Positions 1 through 10,572 of a stretch of DNA of 64,000 nucleotides are shown here, piece after piece. Source of the DNA: Bidens hawaiensis (Eukaryota > Streptophyta > Magnoliopsida > Asterales > Asteraceae); assembly GCA_021521415.1 (NCBI GenBank), contig JAIQDT010000001.1:372001-436000 (forward strand), given 5' to 3'. Positions within the stretch are counted from its first letter, which is position 1. Each line of letters opens with the position of its first letter. The notes under the pieces are model-generated. The model saw only the letters and a list, made by a program, of their open reading frames with translations. It did no database searches and was not told where the DNA came from. The position numbers and the translations under genes were made by a program.

Positions 1-1914
1 AACTTTGAACGATTTTACTATAAAGGGCACTCGCCAAAGAATGTTGGGATTTAGGGGGCGGTGTCCTTATTAGCTAACCCACCAAGATCAAGATAGGGAA
101 GGGAACTATGCAAAAAATCCAGTGCATACCCCAAATCCGAATCCAAACCATCAATACCACAATCCTGCATAATGTGGTCTTGTGACTTTCAAGATTGTGC
201 TCTCGATGTTGCGAAAGCATATGTGAAAACATCCTCAGCAGAATATAAACCTAAGCCCCAAAAACGGATTAGGAGAGAGGCTAGCCTCCATTGAAAATCC
301 AAAAAGATGGGCCCACACATACCACAATATCCTCGATCACTTCTTAGAGCCCACTGTCAAAAATAGAGACGACATCCTTAACGAACATATGCTGGCATGT
401 TCGGAGACTGTATAGCAATTTAGAAACCCCCATACATGAGCGAAGCAAGAGGAGCTCACACGTAGATGAGTAAGATGTCTTATTAGGTCCACTGCATTTG
501 AATCTCTATTAAAGGCCAAGCTATTGATAAAACCGTTGTCCTGGCTAACCACAGTCCCAAGGAGTTTCACACCCAACTTAGACCTCCCAATCCTGTTAGG
601 AAATAAACCTGTATATGTTTTTACCCCATTGCAGATCGGGCAAAAAAACTTCAGTCTTATTAATATTGAGCTCGAGCCCCAAACATGGCCCCTAAGACTT
701 GATAATATCTAAGGCTTTAGCCACTTCAATGGCATCTCCTATAATCATGTCATCAACTAAGTGTCATGCATGAAAAAGTAGCTTGCTACAGTCTTGTACC
801 CGATGAATGAGGGAGTGTGAAACTAACGCAAATTGGAGGGGTCCCAAAGGATCCCCTTGTTGAACACCAGTAATTGATGAAATACATGTGTTCCCTACAT
901 ATAACCTAGCTTGTTGCCCATATAGAAAATTGACCCATAGGGAGATAGATGGGCATCTAGAACGAACCTCCTTCATAAGGGTGGTCCTATCCACCAAATT
1001 GAAGGCATTAAAAAAATCGACTGTAAGCAAGGCTAGAGACCCATTAGAATGGAACACATTTAGAAACCTATTTTGGCTTTGAAGCACCGCCTCCGCCCCG
1101 CTTGGGATCCCCACCCCGAAAAAGTCGCCAAGGTATTTTGCAATCTCTTTCCCAATCTCCTCATAGCCACATTAGATACAAGCCTTCTCCAAATTGTGCC
1201 TACGACAATGGGCCTAACCCCATTGTCGGGCTTAAGAAGTGGGGTTAAAGGGGCAAAAGCCACAAATTCTGCCAAAGCACCGAGGCATCTCTCCCAACAA
1301 CAAATTAACCACGTCCATAATTGCATTAATCAATCTCATAGCAGTTGTTGATCCTTCCCCACGTAGGGCATCGACGATATGCTAGGCCCGAAGCCCATCT
1401 CTCACACAAGAAGTCCATTTGGGGAAAGAATTAATACACTCCAGAATACTTTCGACGTCCACAACCAAAGGGGGCTCCGAGAGTAAGGCCCTGGGCTGGG
1501 TAGGCGGGGACAATATGTGATGCTTATCCAGCAATGCTTCATAGTAGCATCACTAAGAGGAGCAACACCTGAAACACACAAAACTTTAACCGTGGCTGTG
1601 AAGTGTCCATCCGCAACTTTCTGAATACACTGCTTAACATTGAGGCCTTAATCATAATAATCGCCCTTAAAGGAGGTCTCATCGGTTCGCAGGCTCATAT
1701 CTGTTGGTTGGTTAAAGAGCGACGAGATTAGTTCAACACACCCAATTCCATGCCCCCAAGTTTCCAAGGCACGCTGAATAGACATGCATTGCACATACTT
1801 CTTATTCCTAGACCTAGGTTCTTGTCGGCTATAAGGCCTGAAAACCTGTAATGCACAACAAGGTATCATCAAAAGTCTAACCCATGTGTCAATAGACTCC
1901 GGCATTGACACCAC
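1..1914 (-). pseudogene. Non-LTR (LINE-type) reverse transcriptase remnant
   Basis: Broken coding blocks follow one another on the minus strand. 1914-1648 resembles the region ahead of the RT domain in plant LINE-type proteins (RQEPRSRNKKYVQ...SIQRALETWG). 1326-1060 is the RT fingers (LLKPDNGVRPIVVGTIWRR). 1114-764 is the palm, with VDFFNAFNLVDR and GVQQGDPLGP. The catalytic box survives as HLVDD just past 764, after a TGA where Trp is usual. 576-337 continues with a GVKLLGTVVSQD block typical of the region after RT. The blocks lie in different frames with stops between them, so no RT can be made. The left end is cut by the window edge. The family call rests on recognised motifs; the exact LINE clade is not determined. 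Confidence 0.8.
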
Positions 1915-2017
1915 CTTACACTAAGCAACAATTAAGGCCATGGAATATGCCGTGTGACAGCTATGAGGGAAGCTTCCGTCTTTAACGGAAGGGCGAAAGT
2001 ACGATCAAGGAGGGCCA

Positions 2018-3103
2018 TGTAACAACTTGGGTTTTCATATAATGTATTAAATACCAAGACCCGACCCGTTTTCGTTTTCAGGAAATTTTTAACCAACAAA
2101 ACATTGCGTTTATCGAGTTAATAATAATTTATTATTATTGTTTATTGTGTTTATTTAATATATATAAATAACTTTCAAATATGTACTTTCAACCCTAAAG
2201 TATAATTTAACCCCATATTGATTCCATCCAAGAAGTCCAAGGGCTATTATGCAAATCTGACCATACCTTTTATTATATTACTAATTTAAAACCCAACCCA
2301 TTACCCGGATTCATATTTGACCCGTAACCCGTGAACCACATACTTGCTTCCACCTTAATTCTCATAATATGACTTGAATTGATTTTACCAAATCATGTAT
2401 ATGTTTATAACGAGCTCACTGACGTTTTGAATTAGGAAAACATGATCAATTAGATACAATTTTATATATTATAGGAACCGTCTTCAACCAAATATAGATA
2501 TACTATCTACCGATGATAATAACGCAATCAAACGCTTCTAAAGAAAACTCTCAACCTTGCAATCATAAGCCCCACAACGAATTTCATTATCGAAGCCTGC
2601 TACTATATATACGAGCTCAAACTTTGGCCGTCATCCTCAATCCTCCGTTCACCCTCGATCTGTAACACTAAGCGGTAATTAGTATGTATGTCAAGTTCGT
2701 TTTTGTTTATATAACATTAACCCTAACTTCAATTGCACAAACATATAACGGATTTATCAATTACATATTCTACGGTTTATACGGGTTTAGGGATGAACTG
2801 GGTAACGTTTATAATATATTGTTCTCGATCTTAATCCAACTGACTCGCCCAACTCAGTTGGCTTGGTGTGTGTGTGTTAAAGATTGGAGTCGCTGGCCAC
2901 CCGGGTTAGTGTCCCAGCAGCCACTTTTTGACTTTAATTTTTGTTAGATTATTTAAATGGTTTTTAAATGATTTATAAATATATTATAATTCATATAAAA
3001 TACCAAACAAATATTACTTTATTAAACTGACCTCTTTGAGTTACGTTCCTCGTCAATTAAATATCCTTACGAGTTTTTGTATAAATTATTTTATTAAACT
3101 GAC
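2018..3103 (+). repeat. Candidate LTR fragment of another retroelement
   Basis: A purine-rich run (AAGGAGGGCCA) is followed directly by TGTAACAACTTGGG, the arrangement of a polypurine tract meeting an LTR start. A TATA-like ACTATATATACG lies near 2602-2614. No matching right end (…CA) was found before the family A LTR fragment begins at 3104, so this would be a truncated LTR. An open frame at 2684-2947 has no recognisable motif and is not called. Low confidence: there is no second copy in the window to compare. Confidence 0.3.
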
Positions 3104-4460
3104 ATCATACATATCATAGTCATACATACTTCCTTATTCACATACTCATATCATACATACTACACTATACTTTCCTTAACAATACGTGCAATACCCGAAG
3201 GTCGTTCACCAACTGTCAAGCATACATTCATAATTTAAACATAACTATCACATTCAGCATTAAGACATACACTTACCATTTAAGGTAAGTGCATTAACAT
3301 TCACATTGAGTATGCACACAGCCCCGAAAACATAACAAGGAAATGGGGCTAGAAACTCACCTGGATCCTGTTGCGTTCACTGTTAATCGTTATTCACTTC
3401 CTTTGTTGTGCGCGACTAACTGTTTAATACATACAAAATTAAATATTTTTCTAGCCCTTCTTATTGCTTACTTAACTAATCTTAAGCGTCTAAGCCGATT
3501 TTACTCCATTGAGTCATTACCCGGTTAGTTAATCGTTACATGTTAACCTTTAAAGGTATCTTTCATAAATTAATATAGTCCAGGGGCTAATATGTAATTA
3601 AACCATTTACTCTAAGTCCAAGGACCTTTCTGTCATTCTTTCAAAATTCTAACTCGTTATTCAGAATATAGCGAACTGGGTGAGTAACGAATCATCTGAT
3701 TCATTATCTGATTCTCTATCTTACTTTATCAAGTTCATTACTTTATCAATAATCATGGCCCGATCTATCATCCTATCAATTTTTATATAAATTTGTTCAT
3801 GAAAAGTAAGCCTTATTAACAAAAACGTACCTTTGAGGTTTTTGTATGAAATCACTCGAGATACTCAAAACCATATCAAACGAACTCGGAATTGAATGAT
3901 TCAAGTGGCCACGAAACCTTCTCGTCACGATCTTCAAACCCATCAGCTCACCTTTGGGGGAAACCGCCGCTACAGTCGCTGGAACAGCTGAACAGTTGCC
4001 GGAATCTTCACTTTTGAGCTGCTATGATTTTGCTGATAAAATTCAGACTTCCCGACCTCTGATAGAAGCTCTAATCGGTGGATATCTTCATTTGTATACC
4101 ATGAACACTAAGTTAAAATTTGAGACCGATCCGACGGCTAGATCTCCGGGAATCTTTCTGTCTTTGTGGGTGGTTTTCTCAAAAACGGAAATTGGGTTAA
4201 GTGTGTGTTTTGATGGCGTAGGCTATGGTGTGGAGATGTATGAAAATAGAAAGGATTAGGGTTTTAAGGGGTATTTATACTCCCTTAAGCCCATGGACCT
4301 TAAGCCCATCTTTCCTTTTTGGTCCATAATTAATTCCATCTAATTAGCCTACTTATCTTTCCATCTTTATTATTTTATTTCTCTACTAACTTAAGTAAAC
4401 TTTTCCACCATAAATAAATAATATATTAAATATTATTCTTAGAAATTTCGGGATGTTACA
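3104..4460 (-). repeat. Family A 3' LTR, truncated and internally deleted
   Basis: It aligns almost base for base with 8461-10354. Offsets differ by 537 bp between the two ends, showing a net internal deletion in this copy near 3725-3735, where both copies read CTTACTTTATC. The deleted segment held the AACGAAT array present at about 9070-9370. Homology stops abruptly at 3104. A TATAAATA promoter motif lies at 4279-4272 and a splice-donor-like AAAG|GTACGT at about 3831-3825 (minus strand). Confidence 0.9.
4272..4279 (-). promoter_or_regulatory. LTR TATA box
   Basis: TATAAATA on the minus strand inside a GGGAGTATAAATAC context shared by the other family A LTRs. It lies about 180 bp inside the LTR, the expected place for a retrotransposon core promoter. 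Activity is inferred from the motif and its conservation. Confidence 0.6.
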
Positions 4461-5627
4461 AGTGTACCCACCTTATAAGAGGTTTCGTCCTCGAAACCAG
4501 CTTAGTCCTTGTAAAGAGGATTACTTCATGTATTCACATCCTTTCATTAGCTTCCTGATTTACCGGTTTATCCTTTGTCTTACAATCAACGAGTGATGTT
4601 AATTAGTTTTAGCTTTCTTAGGTAGCTTGTCCATGAAGTCATCTATGATACGCTTCCTTTTCCAGACTTTGCAAGTGCATATTACTTCCACAAGTATGGT
4701 CTCCTTTCTTGTCCTTTAAATTAGCACTAAATGACCATTCCGTCCAATTACAACCTTTAGCAAATATACTGCTTGGCAATACATTCAAAACATATTAATT
4801 CCAAAAAGGAAACCTTTCCAGTTTGTCCTTAAGGGTTACTTCTTAAAATCCCTTTGTGTATTCCTCGAGAGAGAACACTTCTTGCAATTCTTGAGCGCAT
4901 CCATTGCATAACTTGTCGGAGAACTCCTTAAGTCACCACTTATACCTTCTTTCATTCTCAGCTCTGCATCAACATGTAAGGTTCATGAGTTATGGCTATC
5001 CAAGGTAGCTTGATCATGAAGTCCATGATCATACATCTCCCTCTTTCTTAACTAATCAAGCCTCACTTTTTCCTATGAATCCATTGCTCTTTGTCATTGC
5101 ATATCAGGCTGGCTGATCTATCGTAACCAATTACCTTAACCGACTTCCTTTCCGGTATGTCTTGACCTTCTTTTATAATACGATTCTATCCTTTCCGTTC
5201 CAGAGGACTTCCCTTCCATGATCACATGATTATCAATTACTCACTAATCATTTGTGTCAAGACTCAATAAATCTAAACCATATCTACGCTTTCCTTGCTT
5301 GTATTTCCACATTTTGTCCTTGTTCTAGCATTCTCTTGCAGTGTGACTTTCGGGTCCTCATTCGTAACACTTGTGGTTGTTCTTATCTGTGTTGGCAAAG
5401 TATCATGTCTATCCACAACTGTCACACACCATGGACTCATCTTCATTTGACTTCTACTAAAGCGTTTCACTTCTACTAGTATATGCCTTCATTAACCGAC
5501 ATCTAGACTTATGACCTTCATCTAGGATTTGGCCTTGAAGATATCCATGACGTGGAATCCTCAGGCGACCAAATCTGATCTTCACATCATAAGTATTATC
5601 TTTCAACTCTCGGTGTAACTAGATAAT
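4461..5627 (-). other. 3' internal region of the minus-strand family A element
   Basis: This stretch lies between the RNase H remnant and the 3' LTR, where integrase should be. I could not recognise the integrase HHCC, DDE or chromodomain motifs in any frame. The final bases before the LTR contain a purine-rich CTTATAAGGTGGG on the minus strand, a plausible decayed polypurine tract, preceded by a GGACGAAACCTCTT block also seen at 33107-33121. The region is probably a heavily mutated or deleted integrase segment. Two small overlapping open frames at 5252-5479 have no family signature. Confidence 0.5.
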
Positions 5628-5906
5628 TCATTTATTTTTCGTCTTGCTTTCATCCTTTATAACTTTTAACTGTACCTCGTGGATCTCGCTCATGCAATCC
5701 GATGTACTAACTAATTTATATGACTTAATTGTCGTGATAACCTCTCCACCTTTACGACATAGCGCGTCAGTGACCTCGTTAGCCTCTCCGGGATAATACT
5801 TGTTTTCACAATCATAATCCTTTATCAGCCTTGCCCATTTTTTTGCCTCGTACTCCGTTCTTTTTGCTTGAAAAGGTATCCATGATACACCTTGAAAACC
5901 TAGCAT
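5628..5906 (-). pseudogene. Ty3/gypsy RNase H C-terminal remnant
   Basis: The minus-strand frame reads KKWARLIKDYDCEN followed by YYPGEANEVTDALCRKG. This matches the conserved end of plant Ty3/gypsy RNase H (WxxLIKDYDCEIxYHPGKANxVADALSRK). The domain normally degrades the RNA strand of the RNA:DNA hybrid during reverse transcription. Only the last part of the domain is in one frame. Upstream sequence needs a frame change to reach the RT block at 5910-6540. Confidence 0.8.
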
Positions 5907-5909
5907 ACG

Positions 5910-6540
5910 ATTACCCTTCCGACAGCGTCTCCAACACTTCTCTCAAGTGTTCAGCATGATCAGTCTTATTCCTTGAATATTTCAAGATTATCATCAACGA
6001 AAGAAATGTCAGATTTGTCCAAGATCGGATGACACGCCCTATTCATCATAAAAATATATGTTGCTGGAGCATTCTTCAATCCAAACGATATCACAAGAAA
6101 TTCTTAGTGTCCATATCTTGTCGAAAACGTTGCTTAGGGATGTTTGCCTCTTTCACCTTCAACTGTTAGTAGCCTGCTCTAAGGTCTATTTGCGAGGACC
6201 AACTCTCACTGTGCATTTGATCAAACAAATCATCAATTTGTGGTAACAAATATCTATCCTTCAAAGTAAGCTTGTTCAACTCGCAATAATCTATACACAT
6301 TCTCATACTTCCGTCTTTCTCATTCACGAACATCACCGGTACACCCTGCCGGGAAACACTCTATATTAAAGCACCTTTGTCGTGGAGTTCTTGCAGTTTG
6401 GGCATTAACTCTTTCATCTTGATCGGCAACATGCGGTAAGGTCCTTTAGCGACGGGCTGCGCTCCTGGTATTAACTCTATCTGGAACTCTACCTTTTGTT
6501 CCAGTGGTAACCCCGAAAGGTCTTATGGGAAAACTTCTGG
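5910..6540 (-). pseudogene. Ty3/gypsy reverse transcriptase remnant
   Basis: On the minus strand an RT domain can be followed through stops and a frameshift. It starts with a KVEFQIELIPGAQPVAKGPYR-like block, continues with [19 protein letters not shown] and [13 protein letters not shown], then IDLRAGY, SFGLKNAPATYIFMMN, and the catalytic box as FVDDNL (about 6000-5980). These are the motifs of chromovirus RT in the correct order. In-frame stops occur after GALI and after IDLRAGY, and the frame shifts before the SFGLKNAP block. It cannot yield an active enzyme. Confidence 0.85.
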
Positions 6541-6789
6541 TTAGTCAGACACTGCAGAAACATCTTTCATTTCTTTCGTGTCGGCCATAGCTTTGATAAC
6601 ATACGCCAGGTAGGCACTGCACCCTCGCCTTAACAAACCTTCAACTTCTATCATCGGGATGACATCAAGCCTTGAACTTTCCATATTACCATAAACCGTC
6701 ACTGTACCGCCATCCAATGACCAAAACCTTATCAACTTACAATTACATGCTATACGATCTTTAAACTCAAACGTCAAATCCATTCCCAA
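6541..6789 (-). pseudogene. Aspartic protease / protease-RT linker remnant
   Basis: The frame opens with MGMDLTFEFKDRIACN, which resembles the GMDWLSxHRAxIxC end of the gypsy aspartic protease. It then reads DGGTVTVYGN and LLRRGCSAYLAYVIKA, the usual linker leading into RT. The catalytic DTGA part of the protease was not found upstream. It lies directly ahead of the RT block in the correct order. Confidence 0.7.
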
Positions 6790-7420
6790 CGAAATGGAAC
6801 TCTCTTAAGGTCAATCATAAAGAGTAGCAAGAAACTCACATCCCTCTAGTTCTACCTTAAAATTCTTAACCATTCTCATACTTTAACGAAAATATCACTA
6901 GTGGTCTCTTCCATAAAGTTTCAGGTACACAACTACATTCTTCTTAGCATGTTCTTTCATATTCACTAAACTATTAAGCTTCATTCTTTCAAGCATGCTC
7001 ACTTAGGATATCTTGACAATCACCCGTCCTTCTCTATCATCTCCGCTTCCTCATCGTTCGCTTCGTCACTCCCGATCCCAGCAAGTTCCCTTATGGAGTT
7101 AAGTATTGCAGGCATACCACATGTCTCGACTCATTCTATTTGGTTTATATCCGTTTCTTTCATGTTGCCTCCATTTGGATTCCCTAGTTTGGGCTACCTT
7201 TGATGCTTTAGCGAACATTGTTGGCATTGTATTTCGAAACAATTAAGCAACTCCCTTGGTGTATATGATTACAAGCTCCAGGCGTGATCCTTCTTCATTA
7301 CTTCCTAAAGTCGAAGTCCTACTGCTTTCGTATATCGCTTTTTCACATCTTCTTCGAAAGGTGTCTGGTTGGCACGTGTCTTACCACAACGTCTAGTACT
7401 ACCTCTTCGCGCTCGTCCAT
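6790..7420 (-). pseudogene. gag remnant of the minus-strand family A element
   Basis: An ATG at 7420-7418 (minus strand) starts a short frame (MDERE...) about 480 bp downstream of the primer site, where gag begins in the sister element at 31501. The ATG is preceded by TTTGTGTTTCCTTAG, a splice-acceptor-like stretch similar to the one before gag at 31479-31494. Later codons are disrupted by frameshifts and stops and I found no intact CCHC knuckle. At about 630 bp the region is too short for full gag plus protease, so part is deleted. Confidence 0.45.
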
Positions 7421-7899
7421 TTTGTAGTAGTCATCTATCTTATCTCTAAGGAAACACAAACGCTATCACTCTAGAAATTATTTAGCACATGATTCGTAAG
7501 GTAAGTAGTTAATGACAGTGGCCAAATGTAATTAACTCTTTACATTACTCCTCAGGTCCTACATATTTCCCTTTGTGATTTCACTTGTGCTAGTTTCTAC
7601 TTCTCACACAATCATAACATACATATAACCTACATTCTTATCCCTAGAAATTAAGCTAGCATACACACATTCTTTCTTTAGCAATTAAGTTAACATTCAA
7701 GTATTCTTTCTATAGCAATTAAGCTAACTTCCTTACACATTCTTACATTATACACTAAATTAATCATATACTTTACCTTTACCGTGCTTGCTTGAGTGAC
7801 ACATGGCTATCTTGAACTGACACCTTCTTTCTTTTCTTACTTAAATCTCATTCTCTGTTCGAATCTAAGCATGTAGGATGCTTAAATCTCTCGAACTTC

Positions 7900-7911
7900 G
7901 CTCTGATACCA
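7900..7911 (-). other. Primer binding site, initiator tRNA-Met type
   Basis: The minus strand reads TGGTATCAGAGC three bases after the LTR end, a perfect match to the 3' end complement of plant initiator tRNA-Met. This fixes the direction of the element and the inner edge of the 5' LTR. Confidence 0.9.
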
Positions 7912-7914
7912 ACT

Positions 7915-10354
7915 TGTAAGGCCCCGTTACCGGTGCCTCACATTGGACGTGGGATTTACTCATAAACACAGTTCTAAATATCAGAGTTAAATAAAACATT
8001 CTTGGAATATTAAAACATTTATAAAACATTACATATAAATTCATAACTTTGTCTTAAGTCTTCAGATGCCAGACTCTTATTCTTCTGCCATGTGTCCCCG
8101 CTCAAGCTAACTGCTTCGTCCTACTCACCTGCGTGCATACTAAAAGTCAGTTACGCTGAGTGAGTTCTAGTTACTCATACAACATACAACACATTCATAA
8201 CTACATACTTTCATACTTTAGTTTATTATATACTTACTTACCTTCGTACTTTCTTTTATAATATACTTACTTACCTTCGTACTTTCTTTCTTTCATTTTC
8301 ATATCTTACGTTTTAAAGAGCATTGCGCCCTATAACCTTCGCATATATTATTAGGGTATGCTTTAACCTTCGCATATATTATTAGGGTATGCAACCCTTT
8401 AACCTTACATTACCTTTCATTATCCTCTCCATTATCACATTCATACGTATCTTACATAGCATCATACATATCATAGTCATACATACTTCCTTATTCACAT
8501 ACTCATATCATACATACTACACTATACTTTCCTTAACAATACGTGTAATACCCGAAGGTCGTTCACGTACTGTCAAGAATACATTCATAATTTAAACATA
8601 ACTATCACATTCATCATTAAGACATACACTTACCATTTATGGTAAGTGTATTAACATTCACATTGAGTATGCACACAGCCCCGAAAACATAACAAGGAAA
8701 TGGGGCTAGAAACTCACCTGGATCCTATTGCGTTCACCGTTAATCGTTATTCACTTCCTTTGCTGTGCGCGACTAACTGTTTAATAGATACAAAATTAAA
8801 TATTGTTCTAGCCCTTCTTATTGCTTACTTAACTAATCTTAAGCGTCTAAGCCGATTTACTCCATTGAGTCATTACCCGGTTAGTTAATAGTTACATGTT
8901 AACCTTTAAATGTATCTTTCATAAATTAATAAAGTCCAGGAGCTAATATGTAATTAAACCATTTATTCTAAGTCCAAGGACCTTTCTGTCATTCTTTCAA
9001 AATTCTAATTCTTTATTCAGAATATAGCGAACTGGGTGAGTAACGAATCACCTGATTCGTTATCTGATTCGCTAGCTTACTTTATCTGATTCGTTATCCT
9101 AGTCTTTAACAAATGGCCACATAACGAATTGGCCTTTATAACGAATTAAACCTTATAGCTAACTGGACTCTTTATAACGAACTGATCTTTTATAACGAAC
9201 TGGCTTTAACGAATTGAAGCTAGTTCGTTGTTCTTCCTTAACGAATCATCATAACGAATTATTTAACGAATATGAGCTAGTTCGTCATTCCTTCATTAAC
9301 GAATCAGTTCACGAATTAAGGCTAGTCCATTAATGAATTACCTTTAATTCGTTAGTTTCACATAACGAATTAGGGTTAGGGTTATAATATTCTTTTCACC
9401 CTTGTATACGCTTTTCATCGCCGGAAAACCGGGATCTTATCACATTTACCCGTTTTCATTCAAAACAACTTATTTATGTTAAAGTTTACATCTTTCTCAC
9501 ATAATGGGGTCCAATTTATTATCCTACCAAGTTTCATGCAAAACCGACTTCGTTTACCCGTCTTTTTCATAAACCGAACACTACTCGTTTTACCCTAAAC
9601 GAACCAACTAACCCGTTTATTATCAAGTTCATTATTTTATCAATAATCGTGACCCGATCTATCATCCTATCAATTTTCATGTAAATCCGTTCATAAAAAG
9701 CAAGCATTTTTAACAAAAACGTACCTTTGAGGTTTTTGTATGAAATCACTCGAGATGCTCAAAACCATATCAAACGAACTCCGATTTGAATGATTCAAGC
9801 GGCCACGGAACCTTCTCGTCCCGATCTTCAAACCCATCAGCTCACCTTTGGGGGAAACCGCCGCTACAGTCGCCGGAACAGCTGAACAGTTGCCGGAATC
9901 TTCACTTTTGAGCTGCTATGATTTTGCTGATAAAATTCAGACTTCCCGACCTCTGATAGAAGCTCTAATCGGTGGATATCTTCATTTGTATACCATGAAC
10001 ACTAAGTTAAAATTTGAGACCGATCCGACGGCTAGATCTCCGGGAATCTTTCTGTCTTTGTGGGTGGTTTTCTCAAAAACGGGAATTGGGTTAAGTGTGT
10101 GTTTTGATGGCGTAGGCTATGGTGTGGAGATGTATGAAAATAGAAAGGATTAGGGTTTTAAGGGGTATTTATACTCCCTTAAGCCCATGGACCTTAAGCC
10201 CATCTTTCCTTTTTGGTCCATAATTAATTCCATCTAATTAGCCTACTTATCTTTCCATCTTTATTATTTTATTTCTCTACTAACTTAAGTAAACTTTTCC
10301 ACCATAAATAAATAATATATTAAATATTATTCTTAGAAATTTCGAGATGTTACA
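7915..10354 (-). repeat. Family A 5' LTR (2440 bp)
   Basis: The LTR runs from TGTAACATCTCG at 10354 (minus strand) to GGGGCCTTACA at 7915. In coding order it holds a TATAAATA promoter at 10173-10166, a long leader segment containing an antisense open frame duplicated in the 3' LTR, a splice-donor-like AAAG|GTACGT at 9725-9719, an AACGAAT array (about 9370-9070), a CAGGTGAGTTTCTAGCCCC block (about 8720-8702), and a two-unit CCCTAATAATAT minisatellite (8325-8395). It lacks the GC-rich block seen in most other copies. Confidence 0.9.
10166..10173 (-). promoter_or_regulatory. LTR TATA box
   Basis: TATAAATA on the minus strand in the context GGGAGTATAAATACCCC, at the same LTR position as the motif at 4272-4279. 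Confidence 0.6.
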
Positions 10355-10572
10355 TTTATAATAATAAAATAATAAATTAGATAGATGCCGTACCTCACAC
10401 GGGTATTCGGAGTTAGATATTTATCACCTATCAAGCAGCATATATACTCTATATCGCGTATCGGGGCTTAAACCATTAGAACTTTGGAGCTTGGCACGTA
10501 CTACGAGATTGGCACGCAAAATGAGACACGACACGCTTCCAGAGGTAATGTGTGTGTGAGAGAATGATTTGG
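10355..10572 (-). repeat. Family B LTR, inner piece
   Basis: On the minus strand this continues the family B LTR that starts at 13700; the two pieces are separated by the solo LTR at 10573-12946. It contains a CATTTTGCGTG stretch also present at about 36666-36676 in the family B 3' LTR, and ends in a donor-like GTGTGAG|GTACGG. It is cut off at 10354 by the family A element. Confidence 0.6.

Larger units (their letters stand above)
3104..10354 (-). mobile_element. Tekay-like Ty3/gypsy element, decayed, 3' LTR truncated
   Basis: Read on the minus strand this is a 5' LTR (10354-7915), a primer site matching initiator tRNA-Met (7911-7900), gag/protease/RT/RNase H remnants, a purine-rich stretch before 4460, and a 3' LTR (4460-3104). 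The right end reads GATGTTACA (TGTAACATC on the coding strand). The 5' LTR ends GGGGCCTTACA. Target duplications cannot be tested because the distal ~546 bp of the 3' LTR is missing. A convincing integrase was not found between 4461 and 5627. The LTR layout matches the element at 28808-35326, which carries a chromodomain integrase, so I place both in one chromovirus family. Confidence 0.85.

Noticed and set aside
2684..2947. 87-codon open frame with hydrophobic start
   Set aside because: No homology signal, located in a probable LTR fragment, and no gene-like context.
3954..4259. 101-codon open frame, repeated with one change at 9848-10153
   Set aside because: It is antisense to the family A LTR leader and is duplicated only because both LTRs contain it. 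It lacks a standard ATG and any known motif.
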